In this document: positions 24,852 through 33,872 of the stretch, one piece after another
Position numbering within the stretch: the stretch's first letter is position 1
How the letters are laid out: each line of letters starts with the position of its first letter
Assembly: GCA_002315435.1 (NCBI GenBank)
Contig: DCFW01000020.1
Location: 5,332 to 69,331, forward strand
From: Bacteroidales bacterium UBA1794
GTDB lineage: Bacteria > Bacteroidota > Bacteroidia > Bacteroidales > Bacteroidaceae
Direction: 5' to 3'
Length of the DNA stretch: 64,000 bases
The notes under the pieces: generated by a model
Databases searched by the model: none
Seen by the model: the letters and a program-made list of their open reading frames with translations, nothing else
What the model was told of the DNA's origin: nothing
Made by a program: the position numbers and the translations under genes

Positions 24852-26558
24852 ATGAAGAATAAATCATCTATTATCGCTCAAATTATTGAATTCAATGAAC
24901 TATTTGAAGATCCCCCTCAAAGTGTTGAATTTTATTTAAGTGGCATTAATAAGGATACGCTACTCAGAAGAGCATGCTATTTTAGTCAAAGTAATCAATG
25001 CGAAGAATTGTACAAAACAACTAATATTTTGTGGCCTTTCTTTTCAAGAGAAGATCAAACCATACTACTCGATGTGGAGAAAAAGTTAAAACCATTGCTC
25101 GCAAATAGAAATAAATATTTTATAATAATTAATGCAAGAACAAGTCTTAAATTATTTGAACATGCATTCAAATTAGATTGTAAAAATATTTCCACAAAAA
25201 GTGAATCTGAAATCAATCTTAGCCTTTTTAAGGCATATTTACTTTTAAATGAACAATATAAGGCATTAGACAGTAATCAAGAAAATACTACAACAGAAGA
25301 GATAATTTTATTTAGTGAATTAAGAAATGGATTATACAAACAAGATTTTGCATCATTATATTATTTACATATATCACAGCTTATAAAGGCTTCTATTTTA
25401 TTTGAATATTGTGAACTGAATATACCAACGCATATAAAAGAGTTTCTTAGCTATTATGGTATTGTATCTTGGAAAGAATATATTTGTAGTATACATCAGA
25501 TTGTTAAGGGAGTTATAGATAATCGTGACAAAAATACAATACATGATAGTATAATCATAGAGATTACGGACAAAAAGTATTACTTTAAAAAGCAATTCCT
25601 AGAAAAACTTTGCATTAAATCAATTGAGACAGGAAATGAAGATTTTACTATAATGAAGAACAATCCGATAGTGAAAGCTAGTGATACGGAATATTTGATA
25701 ATTTCAACCCAATTTCTTATAGAAAAAATTTTCAAATCTATTTATTTTACATTAAGAACTATTAATGATCGCTTGGTAGGGGAAGAGACATACATTCCAA
25801 AAGGCACTTTTAGAGCAAATTATGGATATGACTTTACAGAAAAGACGTTATTAGACACAATCTTAAATAAAAGTTTTTCAAAAAGATACAAACGGTTATC
25901 CTACAAAGAATTAACCGATGATGGTGATCCCGATTATTACATAAGAAATGGTAACAAAATTTTCTTGTTCGAGTGCAAAGATAATTTAATGAAAAAAGAG
26001 ATCATTGATAATGGGAAAAAAGATGAGTTTATCAACGAGTTGAGGCACATATTTATAGAAAAGAATAATAGAGGAAAAAATAAACCTAGTGCCATAAAAC
26101 AATTGTGCAAAAATATAGAACGAATTACTACAAACCAATTCAAGAAAGACGAAGTCAAGTCTAAAAACCTTATTATATATCCATTAATAGTAGTTAATCA
26201 TGACATCTACTCACTATCAGGTATGAATGCCGTTATTAATAAATGGTTCGAAGATGAATTAAATTCAAAATCTCTCACGTCCCATAATATTAAGGACATA
26301 ATTTTAGTGGACATGAATACTCTCGTATTATGTATCGATTTATTTAAAGAAAAAGAAATTACATTGGAAAAACTTCTTGATGGCTACATTAGTATAAATA
26401 AAAAGATGAGCTGCAAAATGTATCCTACTGAAATGGATCCTATAAATGATCTTCCGCAAAAATTTAAATCATTCAAAAGCTATGTAGAAGACTTATTGAG
26501 AGATAAAGATATATTTGGAAAGGAACTATGCAAGAAACTATCTTCAATATTCAATTGA
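24852..26558 (+). CDS. Large AT-rich orphan protein with a PD-(D/E)XK nuclease-like motif
   Basis: A 568-residue protein if begun at the ATG at 24852 (a GTG at 24810 is in frame). The N-terminal 300 residues are helical and unrecognised. Around residues 355-380 there is GDPDYYIRNGNKIFLFECKD, which fits the PD-(D/E)XK nuclease pattern: Asp, a hairpin, then E-x-K. Lys-rich helices with KQLCKNIERI follow. Codon use is more A-rich than that of its neighbours and no partner gene is adjacent. A defence or restriction role is plausible for an orphan nuclease in a rearranged region, but no defence family was recognised. Confidence 0.55.
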   Translation: MKNKSSIIAQIIEFNELFEDPPQSVEFYLSGINKDTLLRRACYFSQSNQCEELYKTTNILWPFFSREDQTILLDVEKKLKPLLANRNKYFIIINARTSLKLFEHAFKLDCKNISTKSESEINLSLFKAYLLLNEQYKALDSNQENTTTEEIILFSELRNGLYKQDFASLYYLHISQLIKASILFEYCELNIPTHIKEFLSYYGIVSWKEYICSIHQIVKGVIDNRDKNTIHDSIIIEITDKKYYFKKQFLEKLCIKSIETGNEDFTIMKNNPIVKASDTEYLIISTQFLIEKIFKSIYFTLRTINDRLVGEETYIPKGTFRANYGYDFTEKTLLDTILNKSFSKRYKRLSYKELTDDGDPDYYIRNGNKIFLFECKDNLMKKEIIDNGKKDEFINELRHIFIEKNNRGKNKPSAIKQLCKNIERITTNQFKKDEVKSKNLIIYPLIVVNHDIYSLSGMNAVINKWFEDELNSKSLTSHNIKDIILVDMNTLVLCIDLFKEKEITLEKLLDGYISINKKMSCKMYPTEMDPINDLPQKFKSFKSYVEDLLRDKDIFGKELCKKLSSIFN

Positions 26559-26592
26559 TAGTTCCACCTGATACATTTTATAGCCATTTACC

Positions 26593-26690
26593 GCCTTTGC
26601 ACAACTTTCAAGTTCGCAATCATCCTCATAGTAATCAATCTGATCACCTACAGAATGGGAATGCTCAGCGATATGCTCATAAAGACTTGT
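26593..26690 (-). pseudogene. Fragment of the methyltransferase 3' end
   Basis: On the minus strand this matches the last 30-35 codons of the methyltransferase at 31284-32048 (YEHIA, HSVGDQI, then a degenerated NCEL stretch), with frame damage. It directly abuts the next gene's 3' end, the same arrangement as at 30363-30672. Confidence 0.6.
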
Positions 26691-26706
26691 GCCAATATCG
26701 CCATTA

Positions 26707-27216
26707 TTATTTATATGCAATTCCTACGACCTGTACTCCACCTCCCATTGCTGCAGCTTGTTGATTAGGCTGTGAAGTAATTAAAATAACACCGGCATTA
26801 AGTTTGGCGGCTCTCCTCTTCAATTTATTAAGGGCTCCCTTATAACCGATACTAGATCCCATTGATCCGCCCCACATAGATGTAGCCTTTACATCAGAAA
26901 CACGGGTAAGTCCTTCAACGTCAGACGGCAAATATGTAATAACAACGTTCTTCCAATCGCTTTCCCCATTGATCGTGGGTATTTCAAATTTTGTATTACA
27001 CTTTTCTTCTCTTCCACTAGAATAAATAACTTTGACAATTTCCTTTTTACTTTTCTCGTTTAAAGTAGTTTCATTTGGGAAAGTGTACTCTACGTTGTCG
27101 TCCGTACTTTTTTGAATCTTTACATTCAGAGTATCTCCACTTCTGAGTACAACCTTATCCTGTGCGTTCGCAAACAAAGGAATAAACAACATCAATAAAA
27201 CAATCAAATTTTTCAT
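26707..27216 (-). CDS. Secreted hypothetical protein
   Basis: A 169-residue protein with a clear signal peptide (MKNLIVLLMLFIPLFANA, cleavage before QD). A beta-rich section follows (VVLRSGDTLNVKIQKSTDDNVEY). The C-terminal half, with KGALNKLKRRAAKLNAGVILITSQ and a Gly-rich end, resembles small periplasmic RcsF/DUF4156-like domains in its KLKxxAAxxGA pattern (weak match). No family was firmly recognised. The final 48 codons exist again as a decayed copy at 30527-30672, so this locus was partly duplicated. Confidence 0.6.
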   Translation of the reverse strand: MKNLIVLLMLFIPLFANAQDKVVLRSGDTLNVKIQKSTDDNVEYTFPNETTLNEKSKKEIVKVIYSSGREEKCNTKFEIPTINGESDWKNVVITYLPSDVEGLTRVSDVKATSMWGGSMGSSIGYKGALNKLKRRAAKLNAGVILITSQPNQQAAAMGGGVQVVGIAYK

Positions 27217-27460
27217 ACCAACTTTAATTTATAGTTTGTTATTATCTAAAAAAATATACAAATACACTAATATTAAAAAACTCCCATTTATAAGGCTTAT
27301 AGTAAAGCGTTCGATTAGCTGTGCAAAACCGGTTAGAAAATTTGACCAATAAATTTAGCCGAAAGTAATAAATAGTGCTGATTGTATCAATATATATGCA
27401 AATCATTAAGTTATATTGTATAATTTATCAAAGCGTTAACGTTTATTTACTAGATTCATT
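27217..27460. other. AT-rich intergenic stretch
   Basis: Upstream region of the secreted-protein gene. No gene, hairpin or clear promoter pair was recognised. Confidence 0.3.
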
Positions 27461-27545
27461 CGCAACCGTCAAAAAGGTAACTTTCAAATTCGCAATCATC
27501 TTCATAGTAATCTTCGTTGCTATAATCCTCGAATAACCAAGCCTA
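27461..27545 (-). pseudogene. Second decayed fragment related to the methyltransferase
   Basis: TTCGCAATCATCTTCATAGT is shared with the methyltransferase 3' end, and ACGTTTGAATGAGA just downstream matches its 5' part, so an internally deleted copy probably lay here. Confidence 0.45.
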
Positions 27546-27573
27546 CGTTTGAATGAGACTCTATATCAATGGA

Positions 27574-27669
27574 ATGACCGGCAGAATTAGACAATCGTGC
27601 GAACGGGTACTGAATGAGGGTTTGGAGAATGGTGAAGAAATATGGAAACAGGAATTTATAAACACTTAA
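27574..27669 (+). pseudogene. Fragment of the DapF-like gene 3' end
   Basis: Translates as MTGRIRQSCERVLNEGLE and on to a stop at 27667-27669. It matches the last 26 residues of the DapF-like protein (MTGKVRQSCEGVLNEDLLED). The few codons before it also resemble that gene but carry a one-base frameshift. No upstream part of the gene remains. Confidence 0.7.
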
Positions 27670-27735
27670 TCAGCGATGCGCCTACTTTTAATCTTTCAAT
27701 TAAGTTGTAGCCCATAATACCTTATTTCCCCGCAT

Positions 27736-27823
27736 AAAAAAACACATTAGAACTCAATGCAAGCTCTAATGTATTTTTTATTTATGTAGTTAGACAATTC
27801 CAACAGTATAACGTTCAGAATAA
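27736..27823. pseudogene. Terminator-like hairpin and deleted copy of the 103-residue gene
   Basis: AAAAAACACATTAGA pairs imperfectly with TCTAATGTATTTTTT around a 14-base loop. From GCAAGCTCTAATGTA onward the sequence matches the 3' end of the gene at 30711-31022. It then jumps directly to that gene's first codons (AATTCCAACAGTATAACGTT), so the middle has been lost. Confidence 0.6.
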
Positions 27824-27854
27824 TCAAAAATGAAATGCTCTGTGATAAAAAATC

Positions 27855-28046
27855 TATGGATTGGATCATGGTATGATAAAGGTTTCTAGGGCTATTCATA
27901 TATATAATGATGAGCGTCCTCATTTAAGTCTTGATTATTATACACAAGAAGAAGCTTATCATATGAGTGGAGAAATAAAAAGACGATGGAATACTAATTA
28001 CAAAAAGAAGGAGGTCGAATATGAAATAATAGAAAAGGAATTTTGA
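27855..28046 (+). pseudogene. IS3-family transposase C-terminal remnant
   Basis: About 60 codons read SRAIHIYNDERPHLSLDYYTQEEAYH, the end of the rve integrase core of IS3-family OrfB (the YNxxRPHxSL block before the carboxy terminus). The catalytic DDE part and the inverted repeats are absent. A promoter for the downstream AraC gene begins inside its stop region. Confidence 0.75.
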
Positions 28047-28072
28047 CTGTTAAAAGAAATATAATATCTTTG
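28042..28072 (+). promoter_or_regulatory. Consensus Bacteroides promoter before the AraC gene
   Basis: TTTG (28042-28045), 19 bases, TATCTTTG (28065-28072): a full match to the -33/-7 consensus, 52 bases before the start codon. Confidence 0.75.
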
Positions 28073-28124
28073 CAACACTTACTCCACGTCTAGGATGGAA
28101 ACAATATTGTAGCGCAAAATAATT

Positions 28125-28985
28125 ATGGAGAATAAATCAAAAATAAGAATTCATAAGTCTAAATTTAAAGGATTGAATATCCATATAAAAAAAGTCCAAA
28201 GCACCAATTCATGTGAAAGGATAAAATATGCGCACCGTGATGAGCATTTCATCTTTTATGTTCAACAAGAAGGATTTACCGAATTAATGATAGATTTTAA
28301 AAATTACCAAATGAACGGTAAAACTTTCTTATTCATTTGTCCAGGGCAAGTACATTACTATATCAGACAGACGTCACCTATAGGTTATTTCATCTTTATT
28401 GATTCGTCTTATTTGAGAAATGAGTATCGAAGTACCTTTGAAAACAATCAAAACCTAAACCAAGTAAATCCTATTCTCAATGATTCTTTATTCGAATTAA
28501 TATCATTAATTGCCGATAGGGTATCAATTACTACTACAGATATAGGTGAAAATATTATCCACTCTTTAACTGACAGTCTTATCGGTATTATGGTTCTAGA
28601 AATAAAAAGTGGCGAAAAACAACACCAAGGCGCTCTTGACAGAAAGACAGAACTTTTATCTCAATTCAGGAATTTGGTACGTAAGCATTTTGAGAAGTTC
28701 AAAAAGCCTAAAGATTATGCTGATATATTAAATATTTCCGTGCCTTACCTAAATGAAATTATCAAACAACAAACGGGCTATACGATAAGTTACTGGATAC
28801 AGCAGGAAATTCTGCTTGAAGCAAAACGATTACTGCATTACACGCAACTGAGTTCAAAGGAAATTGCTTTTTCCGTAGGCTATGATGATTATGCCTATTT
28901 CTCACGATTTTTCAAAAAAAACGTCGGGATTACCCCATTAGAGTTTAGAAAGAATTACTTGGATTTGTCCAATCTTCACTACTGA
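28125..28985 (+). CDS. AraC-family transcriptional regulator
   Basis: A 286-residue protein. The N-terminal 150 residues form a cupin-like sensing domain (CPGQVHYYIRQTSPIGYFIFID). The C-terminal 100 residues are a double-HTH AraC domain (KPKDYADILNISVPYLNEIIKQQTGYTISYWIQQEIL, ending SRFFKKNVGITPLEFRKNY). It is followed after 62 bases by an MFS transporter with its own promoter, the usual layout of a local activator and an efflux or uptake pump. The ligand is unknown. Confidence 0.85.
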   Translation: MENKSKIRIHKSKFKGLNIHIKKVQSTNSCERIKYAHRDEHFIFYVQQEGFTELMIDFKNYQMNGKTFLFICPGQVHYYIRQTSPIGYFIFIDSSYLRNEYRSTFENNQNLNQVNPILNDSLFELISLIADRVSITTTDIGENIIHSLTDSLIGIMVLEIKSGEKQHQGALDRKTELLSQFRNLVRKHFEKFKKPKDYADILNISVPYLNEIIKQQTGYTISYWIQQEILLEAKRLLHYTQLSSKEIAFSVGYDDYAYFSRFFKKNVGITPLEFRKNYLDLSNLHY

Positions 28986-29015
28986 TTCTCCATTGTTATT
29001 TCTTTGCGGCATCTA

Positions 29016-29023
29016 TACCTTTG
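29016..29023 (+). promoter_or_regulatory. -7 box of the MFS transporter
   Basis: TACCTTTG lies 24 bases before the MFS start, with TTG 20 bases further upstream (28993-28995). Confidence 0.6.
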
Positions 29024-29047
29024 TACCCAAATTAAAAAACAAAATTT

Positions 29048-30232
29048 ATGAGTACAATAGTAAAAAAACAAGATTCTAATTTTTACAAAACAGCATCACC
29101 GCTTATAATATCGGTCTTCATAATTTACCTCACAATAGGAATAGCTATAGGCGTAATACCGAAGTTCGTCAGTAATGATTTAAAATATAGTAGCTTTATT
29201 GTGGGCATTGTTGTCGGAATACAATTTTTTTCAACTCTTATATCACGACCATACATAGGGAAAAGATGCGATATACATGGAGTGAAAAGTAGCCACCTCC
29301 AAGGTATAATATTAATGATGATTACAGGAGTTATTTATTGTTTAAGTGCTGCACTTTACCGACAACCTCTGTTGGCTCTAATGGTTTTGTTGTTTGCAAG
29401 AATCATTCATGGCATAGCGGAAAGTATGATATTAGTAAGCGCAGTGACATGGAACATCGGGTTGGCAGGTTCTCAAAGGTCGGGAAAGGTGATGAGTTGG
29501 AATGGAATAGCCATGTACGGAGGCATGGCATTTGGAGCACCGTTAAGTATCGAGATGGCTAAAGTATATAATATGAGCATAACCTTCATTTTAGCTATTA
29601 TGGTAGTACTGCCTCTCATAAGTTTATTATCAACAATAAAACTTCCTGCTATCAAAGTAGACGAAACTAAAGTAAGAACGCCATTTTTAAAAATAGTAAG
29701 ACGTATGTTAAGGCAAGGAATAGGTTTAGGATTAGCTACAATCGGATATGGATGTATAGTTTCGTTTATTACATTGTATTTTATGGAAAAGAACTGGGGA
29801 AATGCATCATTGGCATTTGCAGTTTTCGGGATATGTTATATACTTGTACGTATATTTTTCGATTCACTTCCCGATAAATATGGAGGGTACATAATAGTAT
29901 TAATCTCATTGATAATTGAAACGATCGGTCAGGCTATAATAGGATTCTCTCCAACGAGAACATTTGCGATAATAGGTTGTGGTATAACCGGAATCGGCTT
30001 TTCACTTATTTACCCAGGACTAGGAGTATTGGTAGTTAATAGAACTGAGCCTCAAATAAGAGGAACTGCCTTAGGCCTTTATGCAGCATTTTTAGATTTT
30101 GCTTTAGGTATAACAGGCCCTTTGGGAGGATTGATAGCATGGTGGTTGAGTTATCAAGTAAATTACTTATTATTGGGGAGTATAAGTTGTCTATTAGCAA
30201 TGATAATCATTTCATACAAAAGAAATAGTTAG
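29048..30232 (+). CDS. MFS transporter, YhhS/YfcJ-like
   Basis: A 394-residue twelve-helix major facilitator. The loop after helix 2 reads SRPYIGKRCDIHG (motif A variant), and the sequence as a whole resembles YhhS/YfcJ-type exporters. There is no signal for a sugar class. It is paired with the AraC regulator upstream, which probably controls it. Substrate unknown. Confidence 0.75.
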   Translation: MSTIVKKQDSNFYKTASPLIISVFIIYLTIGIAIGVIPKFVSNDLKYSSFIVGIVVGIQFFSTLISRPYIGKRCDIHGVKSSHLQGIILMMITGVIYCLSAALYRQPLLALMVLLFARIIHGIAESMILVSAVTWNIGLAGSQRSGKVMSWNGIAMYGGMAFGAPLSIEMAKVYNMSITFILAIMVVLPLISLLSTIKLPAIKVDETKVRTPFLKIVRRMLRQGIGLGLATIGYGCIVSFITLYFMEKNWGNASLAFAVFGICYILVRIFFDSLPDKYGGYIIVLISLIIETIGQAIIGFSPTRTFAIIGCGITGIGFSLIYPGLGVLVVNRTEPQIRGTALGLYAAFLDFALGITGPLGGLIAWWLSYQVNYLLLGSISCLLAMIIISYKRNS

Positions 30233-30362
30233 CAATAATTTCACTCGACTCTTTATTCTTTCACCGAAAATAATATCTCTTTGCAGCTAAACCAATAAAA
30301 CAGGTGGAGATGGACGAAAGTGATTCAGAAAAGGAGGTAAAGCGACTGTTGCAAATACTTCA

Positions 30363-30521
30363 TCTTCTGCGCTACTTCCAAGTTCGCAATCATCCTCATA
30401 TCAATCTGATCATCCACAGAGTACAAATGCTCAGCGATATGCTTATAAAACAATTGCATTCGATCACTAGTTGTGAATGAATGCAATTGATTGAGATAAC
30501 AACTTGTGTCAATGTCTTCTT
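30363..30521 (-). pseudogene. Third decayed methyltransferase 3' fragment
   Basis: The minus strand translates to QLHSFTTSDRMQLFYKHIAE, then HLYSVDDQIDMRMIANLEVAQK, closely matching the last 55 residues of the methyltransferase at 31284-32048. A 12-base deletion is visible within it (the TDYGN stretch is missing). No 5' part is present. Confidence 0.75.
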
Positions 30522-30526
30522 TATAT

Positions 30527-30672
30527 TTATTTGTATGCAATTCCTACGACCTGCACTCCACCTCCCATTGCTGCAGCTTGTTGATTAGGCTGTGAAGTAA
30601 TTAAAATAACACCGGCATTAAGTTTTGCGGCTCTCCTCTTCAATTTATTAAGGGCTCCCTATAACCGATACT
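30527..30672 (-). pseudogene. Decayed 3' copy of the secreted-protein gene
   Basis: About 145 bases nearly identical to 26707-26854, the end of the 169-residue secreted protein, then an abrupt break at CCGATACT. A two-base loss (CCCTTATAACC to CCCTATAACC region) breaks the frame. Confidence 0.8.
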
Positions 30673-30710
30673 ATTCGAACTTAAAATGCAAGCTCTAATG
30701 TATTCATTAT

Positions 30711-31022
30711 TTATGTAGTCAGGCGAAAACCTTGTATATCCATTACTTTGACCATTTTGGGCAATAGACCATATTGCCTCATTACTTCATCCATCTTGCA
30801 TTCTTGTATGTCTGAAGACAAAACAAGAGCTTCCTCAGGCTTAATTTTTGAAGATTTGCTTCTTCTTTGAAAATATACCTGAATTGGTATGGGGATAATA
30901 TAGTCAACTTTTAATAATACAACATCCTCAGCTTTGATATGCACAAATTCATTATCTACTTTAAATAGATTTAGTCTTACTGACTCTTGCCAATTAGACA
31001 ATTCCAACAGTATAACGTTCAT
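30711..31022 (-). CDS. Hypothetical 103-residue protein
   Basis: I do not recognise this protein. Starting at the ATG at 31022 (a start at 31049 is also open) it is 103 residues, mostly beta, with HIKAEDVVLLKVDYIIPIPIQVYFQRR in the middle. An internally deleted copy at 27758-27823 keeps the first codons from this ATG. No membrane segment or signal peptide. It lies in the duplicated patchwork region and may itself be a remnant of a longer gene. Confidence 0.45.
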   Translation of the reverse strand: MNVILLELSNWQESVRLNLFKVDNEFVHIKAEDVVLLKVDYIIPIPIQVYFQRRSKSSKIKPEEALVLSSDIQECKMDEVMRQYGLLPKMVKVMDIQGFRLTT

Positions 31023-31283
31023 AATTATTGAATTTAGAAATTTATCCACGAAAGTTATTTGATATTTTGATAAGTATCAACTATTTATCGTTATATATTG
31101 TTTCTTGAAATGTTATATATTATTGAGAATAAGCCGTATTACGCGTTATTTCATAAACAAAATGCCCACTTGAAATGATTGGCAAATGTTGAAAACGCTT
31201 ATAGGAAGGGATTTCAAGGAATACAAATTACTGTGTTAATTTTAACGCAGCTATTTCGTGTCAGATAGTACAACGATACTGAT

Positions 31284-32048
31284 TTAATCTATCATTGATA
31301 GCTTTTGTGCTACTTCTAAGTTCGCAATCATCTTTATGGTAATCTGATCACCCACAGAGTGCAAATAATCAGCAATATGCTCATAAAACACTTGCATCCG
31401 GTCATTGCCGTAGTCAGTGCTGGTACTGAATGAATGCAATAGATTCAGATAACGATTTGTATCATACACGACAGGGTGAGTCAGCTCATGATGTCCTAAT
31501 AGTTTGAAATAGCCGCTCTCGGCTACTTCATCCCGCCGCGTGTCAATTTTGTTTCTTATGGCTAACTTCAGATTATAATCCCCGTTAGGATGGTAGAGTT
31601 TATGGATTTCTTGAATAGTAGGATCCTCCATCATATAATTGTTCCAATACAGAATCAAGAATCCATTCGTGTTGAGACGCTCATGCGCCTTTTTGTATTT
31701 CACTGACTTATCCAACCAATGGAAGGCAGTGGCTGAAAGGATGCCATTGTAGCGCTCTGTGGTATTGTAGTCTTCGAATGAACAATTATGAAGCTCTATC
31801 TTTTTATCGTCTTTAAAACGATTGCAGGAGAATTTATATAAGTTAGGTGCCGGTTCAAGAATAGACAGTCGGGCATTCCAGAAATCAGCAATTTCTTTAC
31901 TTGCAAGACCTGTCCCCCCTCCTATTTCCAATAATGAAGATTCGGCTGTGAATGAAGCATACGTTTGAATGAGATTGTATAGTTCAATGGGATACCCTTC
32001 CCTGCCGTTGGAATATTCATCGACGACTTGATTAAATGGATTGTTCAT
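31284..32048 (-). CDS. Class I SAM-dependent methyltransferase
   Basis: A 254-residue methyltransferase with the SAM-binding motif I LLEIGGGTGLASKEIADF near residue 40, the acidic LSILEPAPNL strand end, and the post-motif ILSATAFHWLD typical of methyltransferase type 11 enzymes. The substrate is unknown. It is the only intact copy; at least three 3' fragments of it lie between 26.6 and 30.5 kb. It stands alone, with a terminator of the next operon just upstream. Confidence 0.8.
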   Translation of the reverse strand: MNNPFNQVVDEYSNGREGYPIELYNLIQTYASFTAESSLLEIGGGTGLASKEIADFWNARLSILEPAPNLYKFSCNRFKDDKKIELHNCSFEDYNTTERYNGILSATAFHWLDKSVKYKKAHERLNTNGFLILYWNNYMMEDPTIQEIHKLYHPNGDYNLKLAIRNKIDTRRDEVAESGYFKLLGHHELTHPVVYDTNRYLNLLHSFSTSTDYGNDRMQVFYEHIADYLHSVGDQITIKMIANLEVAQKLSMID

Positions 32049-32095
32049 CTGTGTGACTATGTATTAGTGGATGCGTCAACGCTCTAATTATCTAC

Positions 32096-32133
32096 AAAAA
32101 AAAGGAGCAATCAATTAAGTTGCCCCTTTTATT
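32096..32133 (-). terminator. Terminator after the DUF4293 gene
   Basis: On the minus strand AAAAGGGGCAA pairs with TTGCTCCTTTT (one mismatch) over a short loop and is followed by a T run. Confidence 0.7.
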
Positions 32134-32146
32134 ATGTCTTATTCTT

Positions 32147-32575
32147 TTATCTTAATCGATCAGCTGCTTTCACCTTATCATCATCTCTCTTGATGCCATG
32201 GAACGCCATGAACATTAAAATTAATGATATGGCAGGCAATACCGTGCCTATTGATATGATGAATCTCAAATGTCCTCCAACTGTTTTTGCGAGCAAACCA
32301 TATACGATGTATGTCAGATAATAGAGCGTTATAACCACAATATTAATCGCGCAAAGGCGAAGTTGCAACGTTCTGTTTTTGAACATAAATATATTCACTA
32401 AACTAATGATGGCCGCTGCCCCTGCAACCAGGAGTAATCCGTACGGATGAAAGGGAACATCATGATCAAGCAAATTGATTTGCACGTCTCCGTAAGCTGC
32501 TACGGGAAAAAACATGGTGACTACTAATAAAGCTGCTGCGATAAAAAGATAAACGGATTGTATACGTTGAATCAT
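32147..32575 (-). CDS. DUF4293-family membrane protein
   Basis: A 142-residue protein with four membrane helices, opening MIQRIQSVYLFIAAALLVVTMFFP, the diagnostic start of DUF4293. It ends in a short charged tail (KRDDDKVKAADRLR). It follows rpoZ after 5 bases and closes the bamD-rpoZ-DUF4293 unit that is conserved in Bacteroidales. Function unknown. Confidence 0.8.
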   Translation of the reverse strand: MIQRIQSVYLFIAAALLVVTMFFPVAAYGDVQINLLDHDVPFHPYGLLLVAGAAAIISLVNIFMFKNRTLQLRLCAINIVVITLYYLTYIVYGLLAKTVGGHLRFIISIGTVLPAISLILMFMAFHGIKRDDDKVKAADRLR

Positions 32576-32580
32576 AACTT

Positions 32581-32916
32581 CTACTGCAATTTATCTTTTT
32601 CTTTAGAAGGATTACGAAAATAGACTTTTCCTTCTGTATATTCCTGAATGGAGATCAAAGTAGCTTTAGGCAATTTCTCGTAATAACGTGAAATTTCGAT
32701 TTGCTCTCTGTTATCAAAAACTTCTTCCAAGTTGTCGCCTTGAGTGGCAAATTCGGAAAGTTTTTTAGACAAATCACTCTTCACTTCTTGTGAGATCTGA
32801 TTTGCACGTTTACCGAGAATAGCTACAGTTTCATAGATATTGCCCGTCTCATCACACAGTTTCATTAGATCCCTAACGACTGTGGTACTTGGGGCGTTAC
32901 TTTTTTTGTAATCCAT
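32581..32916 (-). CDS. rpoZ: RNA polymerase omega subunit, Bacteroidetes type
   Basis: A 111-residue protein with NIYETVAILGKRANQIS (residues about 26-42), the omega/Rpb6 core motif that packs against the beta-prime subunit. The rest diverges from the E. coli protein as is usual in Bacteroidetes. Its position between bamD and a DUF4293 gene is the standard one for the order. Confidence 0.8.
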   Translation of the reverse strand: MDYKKSNAPSTTVVRDLMKLCDETGNIYETVAILGKRANQISQEVKSDLSKKLSEFATQGDNLEEVFDNREQIEISRYYEKLPKATLISIQEYTEGKVYFRNPSKEKDKLQ

Positions 32917-32946
32917 AATTTTAATTATCTATTAAATACTTTATGT

Positions 32947-33759
32947 TTATTCTTTTGTTGTTTTTATCGTTTGAGAGGCTTCTGCAAAGATCTTGTCAAC
33001 CTCTTTCGTATATTTACTTTCAGGGAATTCATTCTTGAATGCATAGCACTCGTCAATGGCATCTCTATAACGATCTGTTTTCTTGTCTATGATACTCTGT
33101 ATCGCCACTTCATATTTTGAACGAACAATCAGTATTGAAAGTTCTTCTCTCAGTTTTGTATAGGGATAGTCCTTCAACGCATCTTGAGCGACGATAATAC
33201 ATGACGAATAGTTATTACCCATATAAGTACCTAAATTGTAGTACAATTTGGCAGAATAGAATTCTTTTGTAACCAACTTGTCTTGCAATGAATAGATGAT
33301 TTGTTGGGCTTCATTCTTGAATTTGCTTTGAGGGTAGATATCTACAAATGCCTGTAACTCCTGTATAGCCTTAGCGGTGTTTGTCTGATCCAAACGTGGT
33401 TCGGGTGTATCCAATGCCAGAGCCTTACCGCTCATAAAGCGTGACAGTTCTGAATAAGTCCCTTTTTGATAAGAAGTGTAATACGTGGTGAAATAGTGGG
33501 ATGCAGTTACGTAATCCTCCTGATTGTAAGAACTCATTGCGAGCATATACAAGGATTCTTCCGCTTTGTCGGTTCCCTTCAGCTGCATGATGATGTCACC
33601 AAGCAATGTGGCTGCCTTACTATACTTGCCGGCCGTGTAATAACACTTTGCAGCTTCGTATTTATAGTCGTAATCTGTACTTTTCAGCAACTTATTGTAT
33701 TCTCCGCATGAAGACAGCAGTAAAGTCGCTAACACTACAAGGATGATATTTCTTTTCAT
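32947..33759 (-). CDS. bamD: Outer-membrane assembly lipoprotein BamD
   Basis: A 270-residue lipoprotein. The start at 33759 gives a lipoprotein signal MKRNIILVVLATLLLSSCG with the acylated Cys at 19; the longer frame from 33807 would bury it. Five TPR-like repeats follow (YEAAKCYYTAGKYSKAATLLGDI and so on), matching BamD, which binds BamA and helps insert beta-barrels. It is placed before rpoZ with a 30-base gap. Confidence 0.85.
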   Translation of the reverse strand: MKRNIILVVLATLLLSSCGEYNKLLKSTDYDYKYEAAKCYYTAGKYSKAATLLGDIIMQLKGTDKAEESLYMLAMSSYNQEDYVTASHYFTTYYTSYQKGTYSELSRFMSGKALALDTPEPRLDQTNTAKAIQELQAFVDIYPQSKFKNEAQQIIYSLQDKLVTKEFYSAKLYYNLGTYMGNNYSSCIIVAQDALKDYPYTKLREELSILIVRSKYEVAIQSIIDKKTDRYRDAIDECYAFKNEFPESKYTKEVDKIFAEASQTIKTTKE

Positions 33760-33872
33760 ATATTCAAAATATGGGTACAAATGTACAATTATCATCTGAT
33801 ATTGCAAAACATTAAGGATAAAAGCCCCTATGTGGTCAGACGAATTAATATTTTTTATCTATAACCGCATGG

